DNA of 64,000 nt from Variovorax brevis (GCF_030317105.1 NZ_JASZYG010000007.1:310001-374000), one strand, 5' to 3'; shown: positions 48,484 through 56,968, counted from the stretch's first letter. Numbers and translations are program-made. Notes: generated by a model from the letters alone, not told the origin.

Positions 48484-49008
48484 ATGGCCATCTTCAGCCT
48501 GCCCCCTTATGAAACCCGGATCGACGAGGGCGCCTGGGTCGCACCCGGCGCTGCCGTCATCGGCGCCGTCACGCTCGCGCGGCGTGCCAGCGTGTGGTTC
48601 AACGCCGTCATCCGCGGCGACAACGAGCGCATCGAAGTCGGCGAGGACAGCAATGTGCAGGAAGGTGCGGTGCTGCACACGGACATCGGCTTTCCGCTGA
48701 AGATCGGCAAGCGCGTGAGCATCGGGCACCAGGCCATGCTGCACGGCTGCCAGATCGGCGACGGATCGCTCATCGGCATCCAGGCCGTCATCATGAATGG
48801 CGCCGAAATCGGCCGGCATTGCATCGTGGGTGCGGGCGCGGTGGTGACCGAGGGCAAGGTGTTCCCGGACAACGTGCTCATCGTCGGTTGCCCGGCGAAG
48901 GTCGTGCGCGAACTGCGCAGCGAGGAGATTGCGGGTCTGGGGAACAACGCGCACGATTATGTGGAGCGTGCGCAGCGCTACAAGGTGACGCTTCAGCCGG
49001 CGGGTTGA
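48484..49008 (+). CDS. Gamma-carbonic-anhydrase-like left-handed beta-helix protein
   Basis: A 174-residue hexapeptide-repeat protein with a left-handed beta helix, as in YrdA/PaaY and Cam-type gamma-CAs. The zinc His pattern is visible as VLHTDIGFPLKIG, then VSIGHQAMLHGCQIGDG, with the three histidines in VLH, IGH and LHG. The CA family includes carbonic anhydrases and also PaaY-type thioesterases in CoA pathways; given the acyl-CoA genes upstream, a thioesterase or accessory role is a good alternative. It begins 16 bases after the hydroxyacid dehydrogenase and is the last gene of the cluster. Confidence 0.88.
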   Translation: MAIFSLPPYETRIDEGAWVAPGAAVIGAVTLARRASVWFNAVIRGDNERIEVGEDSNVQEGAVLHTDIGFPLKIGKRVSIGHQAMLHGCQIGDGSLIGIQAVIMNGAEIGRHCIVGAGAVVTEGKVFPDNVLIVGCPAKVVRELRSEEIAGLGNNAHDYVERAQRYKVTLQPAG

Positions 49009-49152
49009 TTGCCGGCGGCGGTACTCGATGAGCGCGGGTACGCTGGCGCGGCCTTTGGATTTGGCCGCTCCATCGTTGAAATCAGGGTCGCCCTATACGC
49101 GCTTGCGACGGCTTCCTACGCCGCCGGCCTGGCATCGCAACAATGATGCGGC

Positions 49153-49584
49153 ATGGCCGAGCTTCATGCTTCCTTCACGTTGCGACATCGAGCGCTTCGC
49201 GTCGTTGCCGTCCTGACCGGCATTGCGTTGTTGACGGCGTGCTCGGGCAGCCTGCAGCTTCTCGATGGCGGCAAGAGCTACCCCGGTACGTGGAACAGCG
49301 CCACGGGCCAGATCGAAGCAACGATCGACGGCACGCACTACGCCGGCAACTACAGCGATCCTCCCAATGTCGGCATTGGCCTTGGCGTCGGCAGCTTTGG
49401 TTGGGGCGGCACGGGCGGCGGCGTCGGCCTGTCGACGGGCACCGGCGGCGGAGGCGGGCGCGCGATCATGACCTCCAGCGACGGCCGCGCCATCCAGTGC
49501 TTTTTCGCTACCTCGTTCGGGAAGGGACAGGGCGAGTGCCAGGGGACGGATGGGCGGCGCTTTCTGTTGATGATTGGCGGGTAG
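49153..49584 (+). CDS. Predicted lipoprotein, Gly-rich, function unknown
   Basis: A 143-residue protein with a signal peptide (HRALRVVAVLTGIALLTACS) and lipobox LLTAC, the lipidated Cys near residue 30. The mature part has short strands and a very Gly-rich stretch (FGWGGTGGGVGLSTGTGGGG near residues 85-104), ending in GKGQGECQGTDGRRFLLMIG with two Cys that could form a disulfide. I do not recognise a family. It is probably outer-membrane anchored. It is separated from the catabolic cluster by 144 bases of non-coding DNA. Confidence 0.7.
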   Translation: MAELHASFTLRHRALRVVAVLTGIALLTACSGSLQLLDGGKSYPGTWNSATGQIEATIDGTHYAGNYSDPPNVGIGLGVGSFGWGGTGGGVGLSTGTGGGGGRAIMTSSDGRAIQCFFATSFGKGQGECQGTDGRRFLLMIGG

Positions 49585-49964
49585 GGGATGGAAGTGGCGC
49601 AAGGGCTTGGCCTCGATCTTCGTCGGCATGCCGCGGCTCTTTTCATGAGACCCAAGGATTGGCGTCGGCGCTCCAATTGCATGGAGCATCGCCGCGCGAT
49701 GAACCATGCTTAAGCTGAAGACCGACTCCCGCTGCCGCGCAATCGATAACCGCCCTGGGTGAGAGCGAAGCTGGTGTCATCGATGGCCGTGCCAGGCACT
49801 CCAACCCGGCGGGCGCGCAGGACCAATGCGCTATACGCAAGGCGTTCCATTTCGTGCTCCTCGTAGTGCGTGTTGATGTTCAGGGGTTGGCATGCCCGGA
49901 TAACGAATGCCGTCCCGCAATTTCCAGGGCGTCTTCGAAACAAAACGCTTCTGAACGGCCCGCA
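49585..49964. other. Intergenic region between the lipoprotein and P-loop ATPase genes
   Basis: About 380 bases. It contains the 3' ends of two convergent genes and one candidate small ORF (49710-49850, minus). There is no clear terminator, promoter or repeat. The composition resembles coding DNA, and it may be a decayed gene remnant. Confidence 0.5.
49710..49850 (-). CDS. Candidate small ORF with strong ribosome site
   Basis: A 46-codon frame starting MERLAYSALVLRARRVGVPG and ending RGSGSRSSA. The ATG has a GAGGAG sequence at good distance, better than most genes around it, which is the main support. No family is recognised, and it may be a fragment of a lost gene or spurious. Confidence 0.3.
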   Translation of the reverse strand: MERLAYSALVLRARRVGVPGTAIDDTSFALTQGGYRLRGSGSRSSA

Positions 49965-51458
49965 CTACTTGACGTTCAGGATGTTGCGGTACGCCGGCTG
50001 CAGCTCCCACGTCATGCCGTCGTCAAGATTCGTGTCCACCTCCAGCAGGTCGGGCCGCGCCTCGAAGGTCACGAACTCCGGCACCGCCAGCGACGTCTTG
50101 CCGGCGTTGTTGCCGTTGATGAAGCCGCACTTGAACAAGAAGCGCGCCAACTGCAGGCTGTCGCGAAAGGGCACGCCATCGACCAGGGGAATGTTCTTCT
50201 CGCCCGCCTTGCCCACATAGCGCTCCTCGATGCGCTGCAAAAGCTCCGTGGTGGTGTAGCGCCTCGACCCGCCCGAAAAGCATTCAACCAGCCGCCGCAT
50301 GTCGCCGAACTGGTACTGGTGTTCCTTGTAGAGGTCCGCCAGCCGCCGCTTGCCGAACTCGCCCATCACCTGCGTGACGTGGTGGATGCCGACGCGCTCC
50401 TTGTTGTCGCGCGCGGCCAAGGCGCCCGCCATGCGGCACAGTTGAGCGATCCAGCGCGGGCGCCCGCCGGCGAGCACGCGCAGCACATGCTCGGCCGGCG
50501 CGGTGGCCTGCCCCCATTTCATGCGGCTGACGAAAGCGAGCGCAATCAGCGCCTCGGCGTCGTCGCGGCTATTCCATGTGCGGGCGATGTCTGAATCAGG
50601 GTCCGTGCGCTGCAGGTACGCGAGGATCCGGTTGGCCAGCAGCATCTTTTGCTGCGTCGCGGACCAGACGATTTCGGTGCGGTATTGCTCGACCTTGTCC
50701 ATGTCCTCGGCCGAGGTCAGGCTGGCCCACACGTCGGTGCGGACGCTGGCGCGAATGCCGATGCCAGTGGTTTCCTTCACCAGGTTGCGGCAGGCCGAGA
50801 AAAAGGAAGAGGTGAAAGCCTGCTGCGCCGGCGAGTTCTGGAACTTGGCGTCCAGGTCGTCGAGCAGGAACCACACCGGCCGCTTCAAGCCGTCTTCGCG
50901 GTCGACGCGCTGCAGCAGGCGCTCGTGGTTGGCGGTGGGGCGCGGCGTGGGCGTCAGGTCGAGCACGCCGCCCACGTTGATCTTGCCGACCAGCCGCGAC
51001 AGCAGCGCACCCACCAGGTTGCGCCCGGCAAAGCCCGCCACCTCGGCCGATTCGACCAGGGCCATCTGGTTGTCGTTCCATGCAAAGCCGATGTCGCGCG
51101 CCAGCTCCACGTTGATGGCACCGCAGATCACCTGCTTCCAGTAGTTCTCCAGCAGCGTGTGGTTGTCCGTTGCCGGCGGCTCCTTCATGGCCACCAGTTG
51201 CGATGGCACGACCGACAGCACGATGGCACGCTGGTCGGCTGGCGCGCTGCGCAACTGATGCGCGAAGCGCACGATGAGGGCCGACTTGCCAGTGCCCTTT
51301 CGGCCGTTGGCAATCCACAGGCGATGCCGGGGGTCGAGGAAGTCCGCGAAGGCGGGCTGGTCGACGAAGTAGGACATCAGCACCGACTCGTCCTCGTCCT
51401 CGCCGGCGTCGTTGCCGAAGAGCGTCTTGTCGTCGAGCGCGATCTTCATGAGGGCCAC
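49965..51458 (-). CDS. P-loop ATPase, Sll1717-like
   Basis: A 497-residue protein. The Walker A motif is GRKGTGKSALIVRF near residues 52-65 and Walker B is VWFLLDDLDAKF near 195-206, followed by a helical region and a winged-helix-like C-terminus. The opening FGNDAGEDEDESVLMSYFVD is like the Sll1717-type P-loop family, whose members resemble STAND ATPases. The biological role is unestablished; related proteins occur in accessory and defence loci. Here it is alone, without a partner effector gene. No signal peptide or membrane segment. Confidence 0.78.
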   Translation of the reverse strand: MALMKIALDDKTLFGNDAGEDEDESVLMSYFVDQPAFADFLDPRHRLWIANGRKGTGKSALIVRFAHQLRSAPADQRAIVLSVVPSQLVAMKEPPATDNHTLLENYWKQVICGAINVELARDIGFAWNDNQMALVESAEVAGFAGRNLVGALLSRLVGKINVGGVLDLTPTPRPTANHERLLQRVDREDGLKRPVWFLLDDLDAKFQNSPAQQAFTSSFFSACRNLVKETTGIGIRASVRTDVWASLTSAEDMDKVEQYRTEIVWSATQQKMLLANRILAYLQRTDPDSDIARTWNSRDDAEALIALAFVSRMKWGQATAPAEHVLRVLAGGRPRWIAQLCRMAGALAARDNKERVGIHHVTQVMGEFGKRRLADLYKEHQYQFGDMRRLVECFSGGSRRYTTTELLQRIEERYVGKAGEKNIPLVDGVPFRDSLQLARFLFKCGFINGNNAGKTSLAVPEFVTFEARPDLLEVDTNLDDGMTWELQPAYRNILNVK

Positions 51459-51577
51459 ATCGGTCGGGCGTGAAGTGGCTCATGATATTCGTGATGGGCC
51501 GCACGCGGCACGCGATTCGGATACAGCGCATGGCCTATTGCATTTCGCTTGAGCGCTGCCGCCGCGGGGCAATGCGT

Positions 51578-52996
51578 TCAGGCCAACTCCGCTATCAGCC
51601 GCCCCAGCGACGCCATCGCCTTTTCGCTGCGCGCGTCCCACACGTGGCCGTAGTTCAGGCGCAGGCAATTCGTGAACCCACGCGTCGCCGAAAAAATCGG
51701 ACCCGGCGCCACGCTGATGCCCAGTGCCAGCGCGCGCCGATGGACCTCCAGCGCATCCACCTGCCTCGGCAACTCGACCCACAGGAAGTACCCGCCCAGC
51801 GGACGCGTGGCGCGCGTGCCGGCCGGAAAGTGATGGCCCAGTGCCTGCATGAACGTGGTCTGCTGCGTCGCGAGCGCATGGCGCAGTTTGCGCAGATGCC
51901 GGTCGAAGCCGCCGCTTTCCAGATAGCCCGCCAACGCCGCCTGGGTGGGCGCGGAGGTGCTGAGCGTGGTCGTGAGTTTCTGGTGCGCGACCTTGCGCGC
52001 GAACTGCCCCGCCGCGACCCAGCCCACACGGTAGCCCGGCGCGAGCGACTTCGAAAAGGAGGAGCAGTGCATGACCAGCCCTTGCGCGTCGAAGGCCTTC
52101 GCCGGCAAGGGACGCTTGTCGCCGAAGTAAAGCTCCGCATACACGTCGTCCTCGATCAGCGGAATGCCGTGCTGCGCCAGCAGTTGGACGAGCGATTGCT
52201 TCTTGTCCTGCGGCATCGAGCTTCCCAGCGGGTTCTGGAAGGTGGTCATGAGCCAGCACGCGGCGGGCTTGCGACGCACGATGGCGCGCTCCAGCGCGTC
52301 GAGGTCGATGCCCTCGCGCGCATGCGTCGGTACCTCGATGGCCTTGAGGCCGAGGCGCTCCAATGCCTGCAGCGCCGCATAGAAGGTCGGCGATTCGACA
52401 ATGACCGAATCCCCCGGCCGCGTCACCGCCGCCAGGCAGAGGTTGAGCGCTTCCAGCGCACCGTTGGTGATGACGATCTCATCGGTGTGCACCTGGAATC
52501 CATCCGCCAGGTAGCGCAGCGAGATCTGGCGGCGCAGTGCGGCGCTGCCGGGCGTCAGGTCATCGACGGTGCTCCATGGATCAAGTGACTTTGCACTGCG
52601 GGCCATGAACTGCCCAAGCCGCTCCAGGGGAAAGTGCACAGGGCTTGGAAAGGCCGAGCCAAAAGGCACGACCTTGCGCGTCATGCTCGCTTCGAGGATT
52701 TCGAAGACATGGTCGCTGACGTCCAGCGGCACGGCGCGTTCCACGGGGCGCGAGGTGGCCTCGGCTTCCGGCAGCGCTTCGCGCTTGCCGCCGCGCGCAA
52801 CGTAGTAGCCCGAGCGGTCCCTGGCGCGGATGAGGCCGCGCGCCTCCAGCAGGTAGTAGGCCTTGAACACGGTGGATGCGCTCACGCCGCGGCTTTCGCC
52901 GGTGTGGCGCACGGAGGGCAGCCGGTCGCCCGTTCGCAGCGTTCCGTTGCGGATGGACGCCTCCATGTCGGCGGCAAGGGCTTCGTATCGCTTCAT
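51578..52996 (-). CDS. MocR-type GntR/aminotransferase transcriptional regulator
   Basis: A 472-residue fusion: an N-terminal GntR winged HTH (EASIRNGTLRTGDRLPSVRH, with the recognition helix in RGVSASTVFKAYYLLEARG) followed by a fold-type I aminotransferase domain. The PLP Lys is in SSFSKSLAPGYRVGW, and PLP-binding TTFQNPLGSSMP and IEDDVYAELYF are seen. MocR proteins use PLP-amino acid adducts as effectors. The start is the ATG at 52996. It is divergent from the DUF2970/cytochrome operon. Confidence 0.9.
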   Translation of the reverse strand: MKRYEALAADMEASIRNGTLRTGDRLPSVRHTGESRGVSASTVFKAYYLLEARGLIRARDRSGYYVARGGKREALPEAEATSRPVERAVPLDVSDHVFEILEASMTRKVVPFGSAFPSPVHFPLERLGQFMARSAKSLDPWSTVDDLTPGSAALRRQISLRYLADGFQVHTDEIVITNGALEALNLCLAAVTRPGDSVIVESPTFYAALQALERLGLKAIEVPTHAREGIDLDALERAIVRRKPAACWLMTTFQNPLGSSMPQDKKQSLVQLLAQHGIPLIEDDVYAELYFGDKRPLPAKAFDAQGLVMHCSSFSKSLAPGYRVGWVAAGQFARKVAHQKLTTTLSTSAPTQAALAGYLESGGFDRHLRKLRHALATQQTTFMQALGHHFPAGTRATRPLGGYFLWVELPRQVDALEVHRRALALGISVAPGPIFSATRGFTNCLRLNYGHVWDARSEKAMASLGRLIAELA

Positions 52997-53018
52997 GTCC
53001 CGGATTGTGCTGCGCACG

Positions 53019-53045
53019 CTGAGATCTGATACGCAAAATTCTCAG
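53019..53045. promoter_or_regulatory. Dyad in the MocR-cytochrome intergenic region
   Basis: CTGAGA (53019-53024) and TCTCAG (53040-53045) form a 6-bp inverted repeat separated by 15 AT-rich bases, located 23 bases upstream of the MocR start. Nearby ATCTG occurs twice as a direct repeat (53023 and 53054 areas), a layout typical of MocR operators. It is likely a regulator site, but no -10/-35 pair is clear. Confidence 0.4.
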
Positions 53046-53091
53046 GAAACTGAATCTGTTTTTTTGAAGGGCAGGGCGGCATAGTTGGGGC

Positions 53092-53280
53092 ATGTCCATC
53101 TTCCTTCGTACCCTGCGCGCCGTCTTGTGGAGCTTCATCGGCCTGGGCGGCCGTCGTGCCGATGCGGAAGTTCGCACGGCCAATGTGGGCCTGTTGCCGC
53201 TGCTGGCGGTGGCGTTCGTGCTGGTGTTGATGTTCGTCGGGACTCTCATTGCGCTCGTGCGCTTTGTTGTCGCGCCGTGA
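53092..53280 (+). CDS. DUF2970 small membrane protein
   Basis: A 62-residue protein with the DUF2970 opening FLRTLRAVLWSFIGLGGRRA and a C-terminal membrane segment from about residue 33 (VGLLPLLAVAFVLVLMFVG). The family is found in betaproteobacteria, often next to cytochrome genes. Its stop overlaps the next start by one base (TGATG), so it is co-translated with the diheme cytochrome. A role in cytochrome assembly or membrane anchoring is possible but unproven. Confidence 0.85.
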   Translation: MSIFLRTLRAVLWSFIGLGGRRADAEVRTANVGLLPLLAVAFVLVLMFVGTLIALVRFVVAP

Positions 53281-53993
53281 TGGCGTACCGACTGCTGCAA
53301 CGGGCGCTGGTGACCGTGCTTGTCGCGTTGAGCGCCGGCGCGGCGTGGGCACAGGGCGCCGCCAACAGCGCCATGGAACCCAAGGTCGCTGCGTGCATTG
53401 CTTGTCATGGCCGCGAAGGTGCTGTGAGCGCAGCCGCCTACTTTCCGAGGCTGGCCGGCAAGCCGGCGGGTTACCTCTTCAATCAACTGCAAAGCTTCAG
53501 GGACGGACGTCGATTGAATTCGGACATGGCCCATCTGGTGCGCAACATGACGGACGACTACCTGAAGGAGATCGCTCAATACTTTGCCGATCTCGATTTG
53601 CCTTATCCCACGGTCGCGCAAACATCCGATGCGTCCACTGCCATGCTGGCGCGGGGTGCGCAACTGGTGCGCGCCGGTGACCCGGTGCGCGGAATTCCCG
53701 CATGCGCCAGTTGCCACGGCGCCGCACTCACGGGCGTGCAGCCCGGCATTCCCGGGCTTGTCGGCCTGCCGCGCCTGTACCTGGCATCGCAATTGGGCGA
53801 TTGGCTGGACGACAACCGGCATGCCAAGGCGCCGGACTGCATGTCCGAAGTGGCGCGAAAGCTGACGGCCGCCGACGTGAACGCCGTCGCCAGCTGGCTC
53901 GCGCTGCAACCCGTGCCCGCCGACGCCAAGGCCAAGCCTTTGAACAGCGTGCCGGCGTCGCTGCCGATGCCATGCAGTGCGGTGCAACCATGA
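53280..53993 (+). CDS. Diheme cytochrome c (c4-like)
   Basis: A 237-residue exported cytochrome. The signal is QRALVTVLVALSAGAAWA. Two CxxCH heme motifs are CIACH (near residue 39) and CASCH (near 142), with distal Met candidates in the usual places, as in c4 cytochromes of two similar domains. It would transfer electrons in the periplasm. Overlap with the following triheme cytochrome gene is ATGA, with DUF2970 just before. Confidence 0.9.
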   Translation: MAYRLLQRALVTVLVALSAGAAWAQGAANSAMEPKVAACIACHGREGAVSAAAYFPRLAGKPAGYLFNQLQSFRDGRRLNSDMAHLVRNMTDDYLKEIAQYFADLDLPYPTVAQTSDASTAMLARGAQLVRAGDPVRGIPACASCHGAALTGVQPGIPGLVGLPRLYLASQLGDWLDDNRHAKAPDCMSEVARKLTAADVNAVASWLALQPVPADAKAKPLNSVPASLPMPCSAVQP

Positions 53994-55267
53994 GGCGCTC
54001 TGCCATCTACGCGCTGGCAGCCTTGGCGGCATTGCTGTCGATCGCAGTCCTCGCTGTCGTGATGCTGAACGTGCAAGGCGAAGACGAACTCCCAAGCCAC
54101 GCGGCCGCCTTTGAAAGCTCACCCGCCATGGTGGAGCGAGGACGCTACCTCGCCCTGGCCGGCAACTGCGCGGGTTGCCACACGCCCCGCGGCGGTGTGC
54201 CCTACGCAGGCGGCGTGGGCATCGACACGCCCTTCGGCGCGGTTTACGCGAGCAACCTGACGTCGTCCAAGACGCATGGCATTGGCCAGTGGTCCGCAGC
54301 GGAGTTCTGGCGTGCCATGCACAACGGCCGTTCCAGGGATGGACGCCTGCTGTATCCCGCCTTTCCCTATCCCAGCTTCACGACGGTGACGCGTGGGGAT
54401 TCCGATGCCATCTACGCCTACCTCCGCACGGTGCCGCCCGCGGAGACGCCGAACAAGGCGCATGCCCTGCGATTTCCCTACGACACGCAGGCCGCGTTGG
54501 CGGTGTGGCGTGCGGTGGCCTTCCGGCCGGGCGGCTTCGAGCCCGCGCCGACCGAGTCAGCAGCGTGGAATCGAGGGGCCTATCTGGTCGGCGGGCTGGG
54601 GCATTGCATCGCATGCCATGGCGCGCGGGATTCGCTGGGCGCCACGGTGAAGAGCGTGGGGCTCTCGGGTGGCAACACACCCGTCGATGCGTGGTTGGCG
54701 CCATCGCTCGTGTCCGCATCGGCTGATGGGCAAGTGCATTGGTCGCAGGGCGAGTTGGCCCAGTTCCTCAAGACCGGCAGTTCGCCACGCGGTGCGGCAA
54801 TGGGTCCCATGGCGGACGTCGTGTTCAACAGCACGCAGCATCTGGCGGATGCCGACGTGGACGCCATCGCCACCTACCTCCAGCGCTTGCCCACGGCTGC
54901 CGTGCCAGCACCTGCGCCGCGGCCTGCTTCAATGCGGCGCGACGCCGCCACGATGGCGCGCGGCGCAAAGGTCTATGACCAGCAGTGCGCCTACTGTCAC
55001 GGAGACCAAGGGCAGGGCAAGGCGGGCGACTTTCCGCCGCTGGCGGGCAACCGGGGCGTGACGGCGGCCCATCCGGCCAACCTGATCCAGATCGTTCGGC
55101 TCGGCGGCTACCCACCCACGACCCAAGGCAACCCACGCCCCGCCGGCATGCCGCCATTCGGATCGCAACTCGACGATTCGCAGATCGCCGCCGTGCTGAC
55201 CTATGTGCGCGCTTCGTGGGGCAATGACGCGCCCGCCGTTACGTCGGGCGACACCCTGCGACGTTGA
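53990..55267 (+). CDS. Triheme membrane-anchored cytochrome c
   Basis: A 425-residue protein with an N-terminal hydrophobic anchor (SAIYALAALAALLSIAVLAV) and three CxxCH motifs: CAGCH near residue 62, CIACH near 204 and CAYCH near 337. The layout of three c-type domains is that of the cytochrome subunit of membrane-bound alcohol, aldehyde or gluconate dehydrogenases. No dehydrogenase subunit is adjacent, so the electron donor must be encoded elsewhere or be the diheme partner. Likely periplasmic, anchored in the inner membrane. Confidence 0.88.
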   Translation: MRRSAIYALAALAALLSIAVLAVVMLNVQGEDELPSHAAAFESSPAMVERGRYLALAGNCAGCHTPRGGVPYAGGVGIDTPFGAVYASNLTSSKTHGIGQWSAAEFWRAMHNGRSRDGRLLYPAFPYPSFTTVTRGDSDAIYAYLRTVPPAETPNKAHALRFPYDTQAALAVWRAVAFRPGGFEPAPTESAAWNRGAYLVGGLGHCIACHGARDSLGATVKSVGLSGGNTPVDAWLAPSLVSASADGQVHWSQGELAQFLKTGSSPRGAAMGPMADVVFNSTQHLADADVDAIATYLQRLPTAAVPAPAPRPASMRRDAATMARGAKVYDQQCAYCHGDQGQGKAGDFPPLAGNRGVTAAHPANLIQIVRLGGYPPTTQGNPRPAGMPPFGSQLDDSQIAAVLTYVRASWGNDAPAVTSGDTLRR

Positions 55268-55393
55268 GCGCACGGCGTCGGTGCGCCTGCCGGTCGGAAG
55301 GGATCGTCCTGCGTCCAGGATCTATAAACTTGTGCCGAGCGTTCAACCGCGCCGCAGTGCCTTGCACCCACGGCGCTCCACAGGAAGCACAAC

Positions 55394-56518
55394 GTGAAAT
55401 CACTTGGCAAGAGAGCGCAAGGCGAGCGGCTTGAACGCGTGAAGGCGTCGCCGCGCTGGAGCGGTGAGAGCTTTCGCAACGTGCATCCGATTGCCCCAGG
55501 CCTGCGGGATCCTGAGGCGAAGATGCCCTCCATCAGCGAGTTCATCTGCGGCGGTGAAAGGACGGTGCCGCGCGGTCCGCTGCCTTCGATGGATCCCTTG
55601 CCGGCTTGGGCCAAAGCACCCGAAAGCGGCCTGCGCGCCACATGGCTTGGCCATTCGACGGTGCTGATCGAGATCGAAGGCTTGCGCCTGCTGACCGATC
55701 CGGTCTGGGGCGCGCGGGCATCGCCCTCACGGCTCGTCGGCCCCAAGCGATTCCAGCCCATGCCGGTGTCACTGCGCGCGTTGCCGCCCATCGACCTCGT
55801 GCTTGTTTCGCACGACCACTACGACCATCTCGACTATCCGACCATTCGCGAGCTGGCCAAGCGCGACGTGCCCTTTGTGACCTCGCTTGGCGTCGGCGCG
55901 CACCTCGAGGCGTGGGGCGTGCGGGCCGAGCGCATCGTGGAGCTCGATTGGTGGGAGTCTTACCAGCTGCCGCGCAGCGAGGTTACGGTGACTGCCGCGC
56001 CATCGCAGCATTTCTCCGGCCGCAGCCTGAAAGACCGCAACGCCACCTTGTGGTCCTCGCTCGCCATTCGCTCATCGCGACACAGCGTGTTCTTCAGCGG
56101 CGACACCGGCCTGACGGATGAATACCGCACGATCCGCGAGCGCCTCGGTCCGTTTGACTTGGTGATGCTGGAGGTCGGTGCTTTTCATCCCGCCTGGGGC
56201 GACATCCACCTTGGTCCGGAAAACGCGCTCAAGGCGCACGGGCTTCTCGGCGGCGGCGCCTTCCTGCCGGTGCACTGGGGCACGTTCGCCCTCGCCACGC
56301 ACGACTGGGACCAGCCGCCCGAGACCTTGCTGCGCCTTGCTCCCACCACGGGCGCGCAGCTCGTCATGCCGCGCCTGGGCGAGGCGTTTGAACCGGCGCA
56401 TGCGGACGGCAAGGTCGAGGCTTGGTGGCGCGGCGTGGACACGGGCGCACCGCAAGCCGGCCGCGAGACGCCCGAGGTGCCAGTGTTGCCGAAGGCGATG
56501 TCGTGGCCGCTGGATTGA
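55394..56518 (+). CDS. Metallo-beta-lactamase fold hydrolase (NAPE-PLD-like)
   Basis: A 374-residue MBL-fold enzyme. The metal site is VSHDHYDHLDYPT (HxHxDH; residues near 137-149), with GHSTVLIEIEGLRLLTDP before it, APSQHFSGRSLKDRN and FFSGDTGLTDEY after, and LPVHWGTFALATHD near the end. This is the NAPE-PLD/UlaG-like pattern. The substrate is unknown, perhaps a phosphodiester. It is a paralog of the minus-strand MBL protein at 56969-58051. No signal peptide is seen. It ends just before a vapC fragment. Confidence 0.88.
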   Translation: MKSLGKRAQGERLERVKASPRWSGESFRNVHPIAPGLRDPEAKMPSISEFICGGERTVPRGPLPSMDPLPAWAKAPESGLRATWLGHSTVLIEIEGLRLLTDPVWGARASPSRLVGPKRFQPMPVSLRALPPIDLVLVSHDHYDHLDYPTIRELAKRDVPFVTSLGVGAHLEAWGVRAERIVELDWWESYQLPRSEVTVTAAPSQHFSGRSLKDRNATLWSSLAIRSSRHSVFFSGDTGLTDEYRTIRERLGPFDLVMLEVGAFHPAWGDIHLGPENALKAHGLLGGGAFLPVHWGTFALATHDWDQPPETLLRLAPTTGAQLVMPRLGEAFEPAHADGKVEAWWRGVDTGAPQAGRETPEVPVLPKAMSWPLD

Positions 56519-56634
56519 ACCTGCCCAATCACCATCGGATGGGCGATCACCTTGGCCGCCCCAATCATCAACCCGAGCAGGCCGTCGTTCCGTTTTCGGA
56601 AGTGATCAATCCACACTGAGGTTTCGACCAGCAC
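56519..56634 (-). pseudogene. vapC: 3'-truncated VapC-type PIN-domain toxin
   Basis: A GTG-started frame LVETSVWIDHFRKRNDGLLG, continuing to AKVIAHPMVIGQV, is the N-terminus of a PIN-domain RNase toxin: the first Asp/Glu position, the TSVWIDHFR signature, and the second acidic position, normally VIGE. After this the frame runs through the 3' end of the convergent MBL gene and loses all similarity, so most of the PIN domain, including the remaining acidic residues, is gone. Two bases separate it from vapB. The toxin should be inactive. Confidence 0.75.
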
Positions 56635-56636
56635 AT

Positions 56637-56843
56637 TTATCGAGTGGGTGCCTCAGGGCGGCGCCGTGGTACTTCCAGCAAGTCCGGTTCGGTTCCGCCC
56701 AGCGCGGCAAGGCGCTTTCCGGCCTGTACGCGAATGAAGGTCTCAACGGCTTCGCGCAGCAGGTCGGACGGACTCATTCCGGGGTCGGCAACTTCCACAG
56801 CCCTCTCAAAGAGTGCGTCGTCAATCGTCAGCGTGATACTCAT
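56637..56843 (-). CDS. vapB: VapB-type antitoxin
   Basis: A 68-residue antitoxin starting SITLTIDDALFERAVEVADP, a ribbon-helix-helix N-terminus (TLTIDDALF) and a C-terminal toxin-binding tail with RLAALGGTEPDLLEVPRR. The ATG at 56843 is chosen on family similarity. It would normally neutralise VapC and repress its own operon, but the adjacent toxin gene is cut short, so this is now an orphan or regulatory remnant. Confidence 0.82.
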   Translation of the reverse strand: MSITLTIDDALFERAVEVADPGMSPSDLLREAVETFIRVQAGKRLAALGGTEPDLLEVPRRRPEAPTR

Positions 56844-56968
56844 GCGGGCTCCTTGGGCATTCAAGACCGATGCCACAGGTGCCGATTTTGGCGCTCAAGC
56901 CCGTTGGTATTCAGAATTTCCTGCACCTTCGCAGCGTGTCTCCGGCGTCGGACAACGCGACGCGTCGC

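Noticed and set aside
48996..49016. GCCGGC pair flanking the gamma-CA-like stop as a terminator
   Set aside because: The arms are only six bases and self-complementary, with no T run; this could occur by chance at this GC content.
49028..49216. Rightward 62-codon frame just after the gamma-CA-like gene
   Set aside because: No ribosome site, no recognisable sequence, and it overlaps the start and signal peptide of the lipoprotein gene in another frame.
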